In this document: in pieces, positions 9,490 to 20,466 of the stretch | Layout of the letters: every line of letters starts with the position of its first letter | Position numbering within the stretch: position 1 is the stretch's first letter | NCBI GenBank assembly: GCA_016709845.1 | Contig: JADJMA010000004.1 | Span: 62,001-126,000 of the forward strand | Length of the DNA stretch: 64,000 nt | Direction: 5' to 3' | DNA from: Flammeovirgaceae bacterium | Lineage (GTDB): Bacteria; Bacteroidota; Bacteroidia; Cytophagales; Cyclobacteriaceae | The notes under the pieces: model-generated | The model's database searches: none | What the model was told of the DNA's origin: nothing | Seen by the model: only the letters and a program-made list of their open reading frames with translations | Program-made: the position numbers and the translations under genes

Positions 9490-12400
9490 ATGAAAACTCC
9501 TCATACGCTTACCTTTCTCTTTGCTTTCCTACTTTCATTAAGTGCATCCTCACAAGGCACTATGTTGCTTCGTCAGCCAACCATCAGCAGCACGGAAATT
9601 GTTTTTGTGTATGCCAACGACTTATGGATTGTTTCCAAAGAAGGGGTGATGCGCGCAGGCTTACCAGTAACGAGGGCGAGGAAAGCAATCCACACTTTTC
9701 TCCCGATGGAAAACTAATTGCTTTCACCGGACAGTATGATGGAAACACAGATGTGTATCTGATCCCTACCGAAGGCGGACAGCCCACTCGTCTTACCTGG
9801 CATCCGGGTGCCGATCAGGTTACGGGTTGGACTCCCGATGGAGAATCAATATTGTTTGCAACCAGCCGCGAAGGTGTATTGCCTACGTTGGAATCCAAAA
9901 TCTACAAGATCAATAAAAAAGGAGGTGTTGAAGAAGCGCTGCCCATACCGCGTGCCGTGGCTGGAGAAATTTCTGAGGACGGAAAATTTATCGCGTATCA
10001 ACAGATTGGATTTTGGGATGCGGAGTGGCGAAACTATCGCGGGGGCCAGGCCAAGCCCATCTGGATTGTAGATCTCAAAAATTATTCTTTGAAGATGACC
10101 CCACAGACCGACAATGAACGCCATACCGATCCGGTTTGGTTAAACAATGTAGTGTACTATTTATCAGAACGTGATTACGCTAACAACGTATGGTCCTACA
10201 ATCCGGCAACGAACGAATCAAAGCAATTAACTTTTCATTCCGATTTCGATGCAAAGAGCTTAGATGCCGGTGGTGGACAAATTGTTTACGAACAAGGTGG
10301 GTATTTACATGTGCTGAATCCAACCGATGGCAAAACAAAACAACTAACGATCAACGTGCGGGGTGATTTTCATTGGGCCCGCGCCCGCTGGCAAGACGTG
10401 AAGCCAAACTCACTTCTCAATGCATCGCTCTCACCTTCTGGTCAACGCGCCTTGTTTGAATATCGTGGTGAGATTATTACGGTACCAAAAGAAAAAGGCG
10501 ACTGGCGAAATATCACCAACTCATCCGGAGCAGCCGATCGGTATCCCGTTTGGTCGCCCGATGGAAAACGGATTGCGTGGTTCAGCGATGCTTCAGGTGA
10601 ATATCAACTGATGATCACCGATCAGGAAGGACTTGAAAAACCAAAAAGCATTGCCATTGCCAAGCCCACCTTTTTCTTTTTAAACCGGCCTGGTCGCCCG
10701 ATGGAAAATTTATTGCCTTTACCGACACGGATTATAATTTATGGTTTACCGATGTGGCCAGTGGTGTAACCAAAAAAGTTGATACCGAACGATACGCGCA
10801 TCCCAACCGGTCGCTAAATCCTGTGTGGTCGCCCGATAGTAAATGGATTGCGTACGCGCGATTAATTGACAGTCATTATAAAGTAATTAAGACTTATAAT
10901 ATTGAAACCGGACAAACACTTCAACTCACCGATGGCATGGCCGATGCTATTTCACCCGTATGGGATGCCACCGGAAAATATTTATACTTTTTGGCGAGCA
11001 CTGATTATGGTTTGAATACCGGCTGGCTTGATATGAGTTCGTACGACAGACCGGTTACCCGTGCTCTATATCTTATCGTGCTAAACAAAGATGAACCTTC
11101 CCCTTTATTGCCACGCAGCGATGAAGAAAAAGAAAAACCGAAAGATGATGCCAGCAAAACAGGAAAAGAAAATACTGCCGTTGCTCCCGTAAAAATTGAT
11201 CTGGATGGAATTGCCGAACGCATTCTTGCTGTGGATATTCCGCTAAGAGACTATGTAGACTTGCAACCCGGCCCCGAAGGGTATGTGTTTTATGCCGAGT
11301 CGGTTCCCAATCAACAAGGCGTTACGTTGCATCGCTATAATTTTAAAGATCGCAAAAGTGAAGTTTATCTTTCTCCGCTTCACGATATTTCTGTTAGCAA
11401 TGATCGCAAGCAATTGCTTTATCGCAGCAATGGTACCTGGGGAATATTAGGCACCAGCGACACCGGAAAAAAAGTGGGCGATGGAAAATTAGAATCGCTT
11501 GCTTCCCGTAAAATAAAAATTGATCCACGCGCAGAGTGGAAACAAATCTTTCGCGAAGGCTGGCGCTACCAACGCGACTTTCTTTATGTAAACAACACCC
11601 ATGGCGCACCGTGGAACGATGTGTACAAATGGTATAGCCCTTGGGTTGAGTATGTACAACACCGCACTGATTTAAACTACATCGTTGATATTCTTGGAGG
11701 CGAGGTGGCTGTGGGGCACTCGTTCACCAGCGGGGGCGATTTCCCGCAAGTAGAAACTGTACCCATCGGTTTATTGGGTGCCGATTACGACCTTGATAAA
11801 GGCACGTATCGGTTTAAAAAAATCTTTACCGGTGAAAGTTGGAATCCCGAATTAAAAGCTCCGTTGCGCAGAGCCCGGCATTGGTATTAAAGAAGGGGAT
11901 TACCTGTTAGAAGTAAATGGCGTTACTATCTCGAGTACTGAAAATTTTTATAAATATTTTGAAGGCACAGCCAATCGTCAAACTAAAATACGTGTTAACA
12001 GTAAACCCACGCTGGAAGGATCGAGATGGGTAAACGTGGTGCCCGTGGCTAATGAAAATCAATTGCGCATGATGAATTGGGTGGAAGGCAACCGCAAGAA
12101 GGTAGATGAATTGTCGGGGAAAATTGCCTATGTGTATTTACCCAATACGGCACAGCCGGGGTACACGTATTTTAATCGCTACTACTTTGCCCAGCAGGAT
12201 AAAAAAGGTGCAGTTATTGACGAGCGAAACAATGGCGGTGGTTCCGCAGCCGATTACATGGTGGACATTATGGCGCGACAGCTAATGGGTTATTTCAATA
12301 GCAAGGTTGGTGATCATCGGCCTTTCTTAACTCCTAACGCGGGCATCTTTGGCCCGAAGGTGATGTTGATAAATGAGCGCGCTGGCTCGGGTGGCGATTT

Positions 12401-12742
12401 GCTTCCTTATCTTTTAACAAAATGAAAATCGGGCCGTTGGTAGGAACAAAAACCTGGGGCGGACTTGTAGGCACGTGGGACACGCCACCTTTTGTTGATG
12501 GTGGAAGAATGGTTGCACCCCGCGGTGGCTTCTATGATACCGATGGCAACTGGGCCGTGGAAGGTGTAGGCATCTCGCCCGATATTGCCGTAGAACAAAC
12601 TCCAGCTGAAGTAATCAAAGGCCGCGATCCACAACTTGAACGGGCCGTGCAAGAGGCGCTAACATTATTGAAAACGCAAAACGTGGAATTAAAGCCCGAG
12701 CCAGCTCCACCTGTAAAGTATAAGAGGCCGAAAAAGAATTAG
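9490..12742 (+). CDS. Tricorn-protease-like secreted peptidase (propeller, PDZ, S41 domain), frame interrupted
   Basis: One gene of about 1080 codons split into at least five frames (breaks near 9640, 10675, 11875 and 12420). It starts with a signal peptide (MKTPHTLTFLFAFLLSLSASSQ). A six- to seven-bladed TolB-like propeller follows (HFSPDGKLIAFTG, PVWSPDGKRIAWF, PVWSPDSKWIAY), then a second propeller region with an acidic lysine-rich insert (EEKEKPKDDASKTGKE). A PDZ domain (GIGIKEGDYLLEVNGV, about 11880-11990) and the S41 catalytic domain (VIDERNNGGGSAADYM, then NERAGSGGD with the nucleophilic Ser) complete it. Relatives degrade peptides exported to or accumulating in the periplasm. Functionally it sits well beside the preceding S9 peptidase. 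All domains are present, so the breaks look like sequence error. Confidence 0.9.
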
Positions 12743-12751
12743 GACTTAAAA

Positions 12752-14776
12752 ATGTTAAGCTTCTATTATAAAGATTCTATCGCATCATTCCTGCGTAAAT
12801 CAAAAGAAGAAATAATTGGCTCCGTTGCTATTGCGAATCAATTTGACTCAACCCGCACCCAAGAGAAGTCATGGGAATATCAATCGATATTCTTAAGGTA
12901 GCTCTTAAAGAATTCGATGGAGAAATCTTCTTTGAATTTTCAATTCCAAGAATGGGTAAACGAATTGATGTTCTCCTCATAATTAAAAATATAGTCTTCA
13001 TCATCGAATTTAAAGTAGGAGAATCCAAATTTCACAATTATCAAATTGACCAAGTGTGGGACTATGCTCTTGATCTTAAAAACTTCCACCTGCCAAGTCA
13101 CAATCTGCTGTTAGCCCCAATATTGGTTTCTACCGAGGCAAAAAATTCAAATTTTCAAATTATTACAACAAGTCACAATGACACCAAGTTGATCTCTCCA
13201 ATTAAGGCTAACAAGGAGGATCTTGAAGCAGCAATCAAACATGTTTTAACTTTTCTTGTTGAGGATGAAAAAATCGATGGGGATTCTTATGCAAAGGTCA
13301 ATACACGCCTACTCCAACAATAATTGAAGCAGCCGTATCTTTTTTATACAATAGCCATTCTGTAGAAGAAATTACTAGAAACGATGCGAGCCATAAACCT
13401 AACTAGAACAACAAAGCTATTTCAGAAATTATTGATTCCGCTAAAATCAATAAAAAAAATAATCTGCTTTGTTACCGGAGTTCCTGGCGCTGGAAAAACA
13501 CTCGTTGGATTAAAGGTTGCTACTACACATTTGGATAAAGAAAAAGGTCATACGAGCGTTTACTTATCCGGTAATGCTCCACTTGTGGCAATTCTGCAAG
13601 AAGCGCTGACTCGAGATAAAGTAGAGCGAGAAAAATTACTAGGCAACAAGATTACCAAGGTTAGCGCCAAACAAGCTGTAAAATCATTCATCCAAATCAT
13701 ACATCACTATAGAGATGCTTACTTAATAAATCAAGAGGCTCCATATGATCATGTTGCCATCTTTGACGAAGCTCAAAGAGCTTGGAATAAAGAGCAAACG
13801 GTGAGGTTCATGGAACAAAAGAAAGGGCAGTTAAATTTTGACTATTCAGAACCAGAATTTCTTATTTCATGTCTTGACGACATCGTGATTGGGCTGTTGT
13901 TGTTTGCCTCGTTGGTGGTGGACAAGAAATTAATACCGGTGAAGCAGGCATTTCAGAATGGCTAAATGCTATTAATAATCGATTCACTGATTGGAATGTT
14001 TATATATCTCCAAATTTAACTGATACCGAATATTCAGCAGATTCTGCAATTAAAACATTACAAAGTAAATCAAAAGTAGATTTCAACAAGGATTTACACT
14101 TAGCTGTCTCTATGCGTTCTTTTAGAGCTGAAAATCTCTCCAGGCTTATAAAAAACATTCTGGACCTTGATGCAATTGGCGCAAAGAATATCCTGAGCAA
14201 CATATCAGAAAAATATCCGATCGTTATATGTCGAAATTTAAGCAAAGCAAAAACATGGCTTAAGGAGAAGGCAAGAGGAAGTGAGCGCTATGGAATGGTA
14301 GTCTCTTCTCAAGCACAAAGATTAAAACCTTTCGCTATTGATGTAAAGACACCTATTAATCCTGTTAACTGGTTTTTAGATGGGAAGGAAGATGTTCGAT
14401 CATCATATTATTTGGAAGATGTAGCAACAAGAGTTTCATGTGCAAGGATTGGAATTAGATTGGTCTTGCGTGGTTTGGGATGGAGATCTTCGATATTCCG
14501 AAAATGAATGGAAAACTTTTTCATTTAAGGGAAGCAAATGGCAAAACATTAAAAGTATTGAGCGCAAAAAATATTTAGTGAATGCTTACAGGGTATTATT
14601 AACAAGGGCCAGACAGGGAATGGTTATTGTCATTCCTGAAGGAAATATTGAAGACCATACTAGAAAGTCTCGAGGGTTATTATGATTCTGAATATTTAGA
14701 ACTATTGGGTTTCCGGTTTTGTAAAGAACCTTCTAGTCCGACCTCCGCCTTTTTGGTGTTCCTCACCAACGAGTAG
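12752..14776 (+). CDS. DUF2075-type SF1 helicase with N-terminal PD-(D/E)XK-like nuclease domain, frame interrupted
   Basis: Starts MLSFYYKDSIASFLRKSKEE. Residues about 50-120 contain RIDVLLIIKNIVFIIEFKVG, matching the D...ExK core of restriction-endonuclease-like nucleases. Later comes Walker A GVPGAGKT (13476-13500), Walker B IFDEAQRAW (13768-13795), and superfamily-1 helicase motifs (VVSSQAQRLKP, FHVQGLELDWSCVVWDGDL, YRVLLTRARQGMVIVIP). Fragments lie in order with breaks near 12885, 13320, 13400, 13880, 14425 and 14680. The C-terminus is uncertain; a stop is reached at 14774-14776. Such nuclease-NTPase proteins are common in accessory and defence regions; an anti-phage role is inference. 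Confidence 0.8.
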
Positions 14777-14780
14777 CCAA

Positions 14781-14822
14781 TTTGTTGATGGGCAAATCTC
14801 ATTATTGGTTGTGCTATCTTGC
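14781..14822. repeat. Imperfect direct repeat, copy A
   Basis: The segment starting TTTGTTGATGGGCAAATCTC matches 16098-16140 over about 43 positions with one gap and about seven substitutions. It directly follows the DUF2075 gene. Confidence 0.6.
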
Positions 14823-14989
14823 CGAGGATTCGAGCCCCCGATTTTATAAATTGAATGAGCACAATGGATCAACGCATTTACGCATATTGAAAGATTGGGA
14901 TTGTTGGTGAGTTTGTTAAAATTTTAAGAGATAAAAAAGAGTACTGCCAAGTGGTAACAACGTATATAATAATTAAAAATATTTAAGAG

Positions 14990-16059
14990 ATGCGCGTATC
15001 ACTATTCATTTTACTTATTACCCTATTTTGTTGGGGTTGTAAACAACAAGCTGAGAATACAGAGATGGGAACTGAAGCGGTTAAGCTGCGCCACGCCCGT
15101 GGCTATGCCCAGTACGATTGGCAAATGGACTCTGTCTATAATAGACTACAAATAAAAGACGTGGCCAATGACTTGCAGTGGAAAGCGGCCATCAGTCCAC
15201 ACGATAATTATCGCTTTGCCGGTAAGCTGTATTATGAATCCTTACGAGGTATCAATGCCCCCAACATTATCTTAATTGGTGTGGCTCACAGTGCCCGCAA
15301 TTATGAGCTGCAAGACAAACTCGTGTTCGGAACATTTACCGCATGGGAATCTCCTTATGGAAAAATAAATGTTTCCTCTCTCAATGCGGAGATTATGAGC
15401 AAATTGCCTGCGAATGATTTTATCGTACACGACAGCATGCAGGTGATCGAACATTCTTTGGAGGCAATCATTCCATTTCTTCATAAAAGAATCGAGCCGC
15501 TGAAATTGTGCCTATACTGGTTCCTTATATCAGTTATGCTGGTATTGATTCCATCAGCAATCACCTGGCGCAGGCTGTGCATAAAATTATGGAAGAGAAG
15601 CATTGGGTGTATGGGAAAGACGTGGCCATTGTTATTTCCAATGATGCGGTACATTATGGAGATTTAGAATGGGGTGGCTCTACTACTATGGCACCGATGG
15701 GCACCGATGAAGCGGGAACAGAAAAAGCGCGGCAAATGGATTTGGAGATTATCAACAAATGCCTCACTAACGAACTTACCGCTGATAAGATAAAATTGTT
15801 TACAGAGTACACGGTTCAAAAAGACAACTACAAAGAATACAAGTGGGTGTGGTGTGGAAGGTATTCTGTTCCTTTTGGTTTATCCTTTGCCAATAAATTA
15901 AATGTGCTTGAAAACAATGAACCCCTTAGCGGAACATTTTTAGGATATCAAACCAGCATCGATCATCCATTGATTGAAGTAGAAGATATTGACATGACCG
16001 TAACGGCACTTTCCACAAACAGGCACTGGGTGGCCTACACAAGTATTGTTTATCAGTAG
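14990..16059 (+). CDS. MEMO-family (AmmeMemoRadiSam system protein B-like) lipoprotein, one frameshift
   Basis: Starts MRVSLFILLITLFCWGCKQQ, a lipoprotein signal with lipobox before Cys17. The body follows the MEMO fold: SPHDNYRFAG (family PHAGY-like), LIGVAHS, HDSMQVIEHSLEAIIPFLH, then after a break near 15500, VPILVPYIS, IVISNDAVHYGDL and WCGRYSVPFGLSFA. These are the His, Asp and Cys positions that line the metal or active site in the family. Biochemical function of bacterial members is unsettled; the partner genes (AMMECR1, radical SAM) are not nearby, and membrane anchoring by a lipid is notable. The gene lies between two copies of an imperfect direct repeat. Confidence 0.85.
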
Positions 16060-16097
16060 CCTTTTGGAAGTAATATATTGGCGTGCACTATCCAGCC

Positions 16098-16140
16098 TTT
16101 GTTGATGTGGCAAATCTCATTATCGTTTATGCTATTTAGC
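16098..16140. repeat. Imperfect direct repeat, copy B
   Basis: Second copy of the repeat at 14781-14822, same orientation, immediately after the MEMO-family gene and before the tandem repeats upstream of the Fic gene. Confidence 0.6.
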
Positions 16141-16149
16141 AGATCCTGC

Positions 16150-16231
16150 TTAATCGGAAATTTTACCCATTTCTGAAATTAGAATCTGAAAAATTACCCA
16201 TAAAATCTATTTTAATCGGAAATTTTACCCA
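16150..16231. repeat. Three 31-base tandem repeats upstream of the Fic gene
   Basis: TTAATCGGAAATTTTACCCA occurs at 16150-16169 and again, identical, at 16212-16231. A diverged copy (AATCTGAAAAATTACCCA) starts at 16183, so the period is 31 bases. A fourth, weaker match (TTAATGGGAAAAATTACC) overlaps the Fic start at 16257. Position directly before the start codon suggests iterons or an operator array. Confidence 0.65.
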
Positions 16232-16256
16232 AATTGGATAGAAATAGCTGGTCTTA

Positions 16257-17730
16257 ATGGGAAAAATTACCTCCTCAAAAATTAACGAAATCATATTCGC
16301 CTCTTCTGAAAAGAGTGAGTCGAGGAGGTTAACGGCCTTACAAAAGGATAAACTAATTCGAAAAATTGCTTCCCGTATTTACACAACAAATCTGGAGGAT
16401 GAGCCCTCTATTATAATAAGAAGAAATTGGTATCTCATTTTAGCATACTTGTTTCCGAATGCACTATTGAGCCATCGAAGCGCGCTCGAATTTAAACCAA
16501 CCTCCGATGGTCATATCTTTCTCACGTATACATATACTTCAAATGTATCGTTGCCAGGATTAACCGTGCATCTGTTGAAAGGGGCTGAGCCGCTGGAGGG
16601 GGATAATTCATTTTTTGAAACGCTCTTTGCATCGCAGGAGGCAAGAGCTTTTCTGGAGAATTTTCAGACGACAAGAAAGAAGGGCCAGGAATCTAAATGT
16701 TTAACGGTTTCAGAAATTGAAGATAGACTGGAGGCTATCGTAAGAGCCAGAGGCGAGCAAGGATTGAATACATTACGTGATGCCGCGCGTAAGATTTCTG
16801 CCCGTTTGGAAATGAAGCATGAATTAAAAGTTGAACCAGTTGATAAACGATCTTTTAGCCACAGGAAAATCAAGGAACTTAACATCTCCGGTAGCGATAG
16901 CACGATCATTGGGCGAACCTTTTGATCCTGCAAGAATAAAATTATTTGAAAGTCTTTACGAAGAAATAGCAGGAAAGTATTTACTGAACACAGCGTATCT
17001 GATTCAGATAATCAGTATAAAACATTTGCTTTTTTTGAAGGTTATTTTTCAAACTACATTGAGGGAACAGAGTTTACAGTAGAGGAAGCGAAAGAAATAA
17101 TACTAACGGAAACACCTTTGCCAACCAGGGATGAAGATTCGCACGACATACTTGGAACGTATCGTATCGTATCGAGTAAAAAAAGAAATGTCTGTTTGTC
17201 CTGCCACGGCTACCGAATTTCTTGACCTGCTACGAAACAGACATGCCATGCTTTTACTGTCGCGCACTTCAAAAAGACCCGGTGAATTTAAAGACCGGAA
17301 TAATAGAGCCGGAAATACTGAATTTGTGGAGTGGAGTTTGGTGAACGGTACTTTAAAAAAGGGCTTTGAATGGTATACTTTATTAAAGGATCCTTTTTCA
17401 AAAGCAGTGTATATGATGTTTTTAGTTAGCGAGGTTCATCCCTTTCTTGATGGGAACGGGCGCATAGCAAGAGTAATGATGAATGCAGAACTCTCTTCAA
17501 AAGGTCTTGCTAAAATAATTATCCCAACGGTGTATCGCGAAGATTATATGGGTGCTTTAAGAAAGTTGACAAGGCAACAAGTTGCTGATCCTTATATCAG
17601 AATGTTGACAAGAGCTTATGATTTCAGTGCTACGTTAAATCAAGACAGCATAGACAAAATGGAGCAATACTTAGAAATGTGTGATGCTTTCAAAGAACCA
17701 AAAGAAGGGAAATTAAAGTTTCTGCAATAA
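16257..17730 (+). CDS. Fic-domain protein with AbiEi-like N-terminal region, frame interrupted
   Basis: About 490 codons in at least three frames (breaks near 16845, 16980 and 17185). The N-terminal region (MGKITSSKINEIIFASSEKS, then 'RNWYLILAYLFPNALLSHRSALE') resembles the DNA-binding/AbiEi-type antitoxin module. The reconstructed middle carries SNYIEGTEFTVEEA (17048-17090), matching the (S/T)xxxE(G/N) inhibitory helix. The Fic core HPFLDGNGRIARVMMN (about 17435-17485) has the full HxFx(D/E)GNGRxxR motif, so AMP transfer to a protein target is expected. The inhibitory Glu lies N-terminal to the core, as in class II Fic enzymes. The combination suggests a self-contained toxin with its own inhibitor and DNA-binding part; target unknown. 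Confidence 0.85.
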
Positions 17731-17932
17731 GAGCCTATAAATCAAAACCAGTTTCTCAAATTCTTTGATAATAGTAGTGACGATAAGATCACTACCAATT
17801 TCAGCATCCCCCACCATAATTTTTCCCAATGGTGAATGTATAATGCATCCTGTTGTCGGCTTTGGTAAATTTCCAAAGGGCATCCCCTCGCCATTGTTGG
17901 TGACGAACACCATAGGAGAGAAATGGTCAAGT

Positions 17933-17988
17933 CCTCACCCCAGCCTCGTACCGGCCACCCCTCCAGGGAGAGGGGGCAGGGGGTGAGG
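17933..17988. repeat. REP-like palindrome, copy 1
   Basis: CCTCACCCC (17933-17941) pairs with GGGGTGAGG (17980-17988), with further GC-rich pairing inside (CTCCAGGGAGAGG). A similar element in the same orientation is at 20391-20449. It lies between the Fic gene and the leftward TonB receptor, so it could also end transcription of both. The remaining gap 17731-17930 holds only an unrecognised 66-codon frame. Confidence 0.6.
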
Positions 17989-18013
17989 GATTTTTATCTT
18001 GCGTAACCCAATT

Positions 18014-20309
18014 CTAAAACTCAAAAATAAATCCTATCGTAGGAACAAAGAACGGTGAGTCATCCTGTAGAATTAACGGAATGGCATTGGAACCATCTTG
18101 TTTGATCGGCTGGCCATCGGTCGTTACAAAATCGGTGTTGTCGGCATTTCGGGTAAAAGTATATTTTGGCAAATCAGGGCTTGGAAACCGAAAGAGATTT
18201 TGAATATCAAGATATAAATCAAGCGTGGTTTTCTTAAAATTATATTTCTTATCAACCCGAAGATCCAATTGCTTAAAGGAAATCAGGCGCTCCGTATTTA
18301 AACGGGTGTAATCCAAAATGCCGGTGCCCAACGTAACATAATTTAATTGTGATTGAACCAAATCAAACGGAGTGTACGGTGCGCCCGCGGCTAGTCGATA
18401 CTTAACGCCAACCTCCCAGTTCTTTTTAAATTTTTGGCCTACCAATCCCGAAAGCAAATGGCGGTTATCCCACGAGGAGGGTAACAAAACGCCATCGGCA
18501 CCGGAAAACTTGCTGCGAACAAAGGTGTAACTGAGTACCGCAAAAGTATTTTTTACCAGTTTTTGCTGTACCGAAAATTCAAAGCCGTAGGTGTTGCCAT
18601 CGCCCGTGCTCATTATTTTTTCATTGCCAATGGCGTTAAAATCTCCGCCTTCATTCGCTAATGAAATTCCATTACGAACCGATATGGGATATTGATTATA
18701 CCTTTTATAAAATCCTTCGAGTGTAAATTTTAAGTCTTCTTTAGGTAAGTATTGAAATCCGGTAACAAAGTGATTCGAGCGGATATATTTTGTGTCTTTG
18801 TTTTGAAGCTTTCCTGCATCATCGCGGTACCCTAACATGGTATAGGTGGGTATCTTGTAATAGCTTCCAAAAGAGGTATTCCAATTTAAGGTATTGGTTA
18901 TGCTATACGAAAAGGAAATGCGGGGCGAAAGTGTATTCAAAGGATTATTCCCCGAATCCATAAACGTATTCATGTCCGTACGAATGCCCCCCGAAATCAA
19001 TAAGCGTTGGTTAAAAAAGTTTTTTGCCACCTGACCAAAGAAACCATATTTAACAAAGTCAATATCGGTATTGAAATTAATAACCTGCTCGGGAACGGTT
19101 ATATTACCCAGGCCATCCACCTGCTCTTTCACCAACCGGTTGTAGTAGTCGGATGTGTACTGAACGTACTGTGCCACGCCACCGTAAGAAAATTTCCAGC
19201 CATTCACGAACTTGTTAACATCAAGTCTTAATTTATTCTCAGCTTCCTGCGAACGAATCTTTAAAATACGTTTACTCTCATCGTCTTCCTGCCGGTCTTC
19301 AAAGCGATCTACATTGTTGTTAAACACATTGCGGCTTAGGGCCACATTAACAAATCCCTTATCGATCAACCGCTTGATGCCAATCCCGGTAGTATAATTC
19401 CACTGATTAATAGTAGGTGTAGAACTTAGTATATACTGATTTTCGGGTGTGGCATTGCGCGGTGCCACGAGGGTAAAATCATCAATCGCACCTACTCCAA
19501 GCACAGTAAGCGTTGTCTTATCATCTATTTTGTGAGCGACTTTAAATTGAAAATCCCAAAAGCTTGGACGAATGGGTAAATCAAGTGCTTTAAATAAAAC
19601 TTGCAAATAACTTCTGCGGGCCGATACTAAAAAGTTTGTTTTCGGATTAATGGGTCCTTCTAACGTGCCGGCAATTTCTGTTCCGCTTAAGCGAATATTT
19701 CCTGAAACCCGTTCGGGATTACCTTCGCGTTGTTTGATTTCAAAAACAGAAGCAAGCGCATTATCGAATTGCGCGCCAAATGCCGATGAACTTAGCTTAA
19801 CATCTTCAATGAAGGAAACATTGAGCATGCCCTGCGGTCCGCCCGAACTTCCCTGCGTTTGAAAGTGATTGATTACTGGTATTTCAATGCCATCCAAATA
19901 GAAAACGTTTTCGTTGGGTGCGCCTCCACGAATAATAATATCGTTGCGCACGTTGCCGGAGGGCGATCCCGCCACACCGGGCAAAGCCTGAATAACCCGC
20001 GAGATATCAAAGTTGCCACCCGGATTACTTTTTATTTCTTCGGTGGTTAATGCCTGCACGGACAAGGGCGTAATCATATCCGCAGCCGATGCCGACTTGC
20101 CTTTATCAAACTTTACCACAATTTCGTTCAGGGTGGTGGCGCTTTCAACTAATTCAAAATTTACAATCTGCTCGTTACCTGAATTTAATATGATGTTAAA
20201 CTTTGTTAAGGAATTGTACCCGATAGAGGTGGCAACCAGATTATAGCTACCCACTGGCACATTAGTTATTTTATAGCGAAAAAAGCAGAGTAAATAATAT
20301 CAGTTTCAT
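18014..20309 (-). CDS. TonB-dependent outer-membrane receptor with carboxypeptidase-like N-terminal domain, N-terminus partly missing
   Basis: The main frame (18014-20260) shows NVPVGSYNLVATSIGY (last strand of the carboxypeptidase-D regulatory domain), a plug domain (ISRVIQALPGVAGSPSG, IIIRGGAPNENVFYLDGIEI) and a long beta-barrel ending in Phe (VPTIGFIFEF), usual for outer-membrane proteins. Upstream on the same strand a start at 20309 encodes MKLILFTLLFSL, the beginning of a signal peptide, followed at once by a stop and then KITNVPVGSYN. The end of the signal peptide and most of the regulatory domain (roughly 60-80 residues) are therefore missing, probably by deletion. The receptor would import a siderophore, oligosaccharide or peptide; no SusD partner is adjacent. 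Confidence 0.88.
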
Positions 20310-20390
20310 AAAATAAGTCACGGATCGAGAACACACATAGCCTCAAATTGTTTAATTAAACCTGCAAGATTAATTGTAAAAGATTGAAAA

Positions 20391-20449
20391 TCCCTAGCCC
20401 CAGCCTTGCTCGGTTACCTCTCTCCGTAGGAGGGGCAGGGGATGAGGAC
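20391..20449. repeat. REP-like palindrome, copy 2
   Basis: Shares CCCAGCC..., CTCTCC, AGG..GGGGCAGGGG and GAGGA blocks with 17933-17988 in the same order; its ends CCTAGCCCC/GGGGATGAGG pair imperfectly. The two copies bracket the TonB receptor. Confidence 0.55.
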
Positions 20450-20466
20450 TTAAACAAAGCGAATCA

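Noticed and set aside
14700..14850. tRNA-like pieces (GGTTTTGTAAAGAACC and GGATTCGAGCCCC) after the DUF2075 gene
   Set aside because: No acceptor stem or consistent cloverleaf could be built on either strand; treated as chance resemblance.
16150..16231. CRISPR array
   Set aside because: The repeats are tandem without unique spacers of constant size, only three copies, and no cas genes are present.
17713..17913. 66-codon leftward frame (MVFVTNNGEGMPFGNLPKPT) overlapping the end of the Fic gene
   Set aside because: No family recognised, short, and partly inside the reconstructed Fic 3' end; could be a remnant but not supportable.
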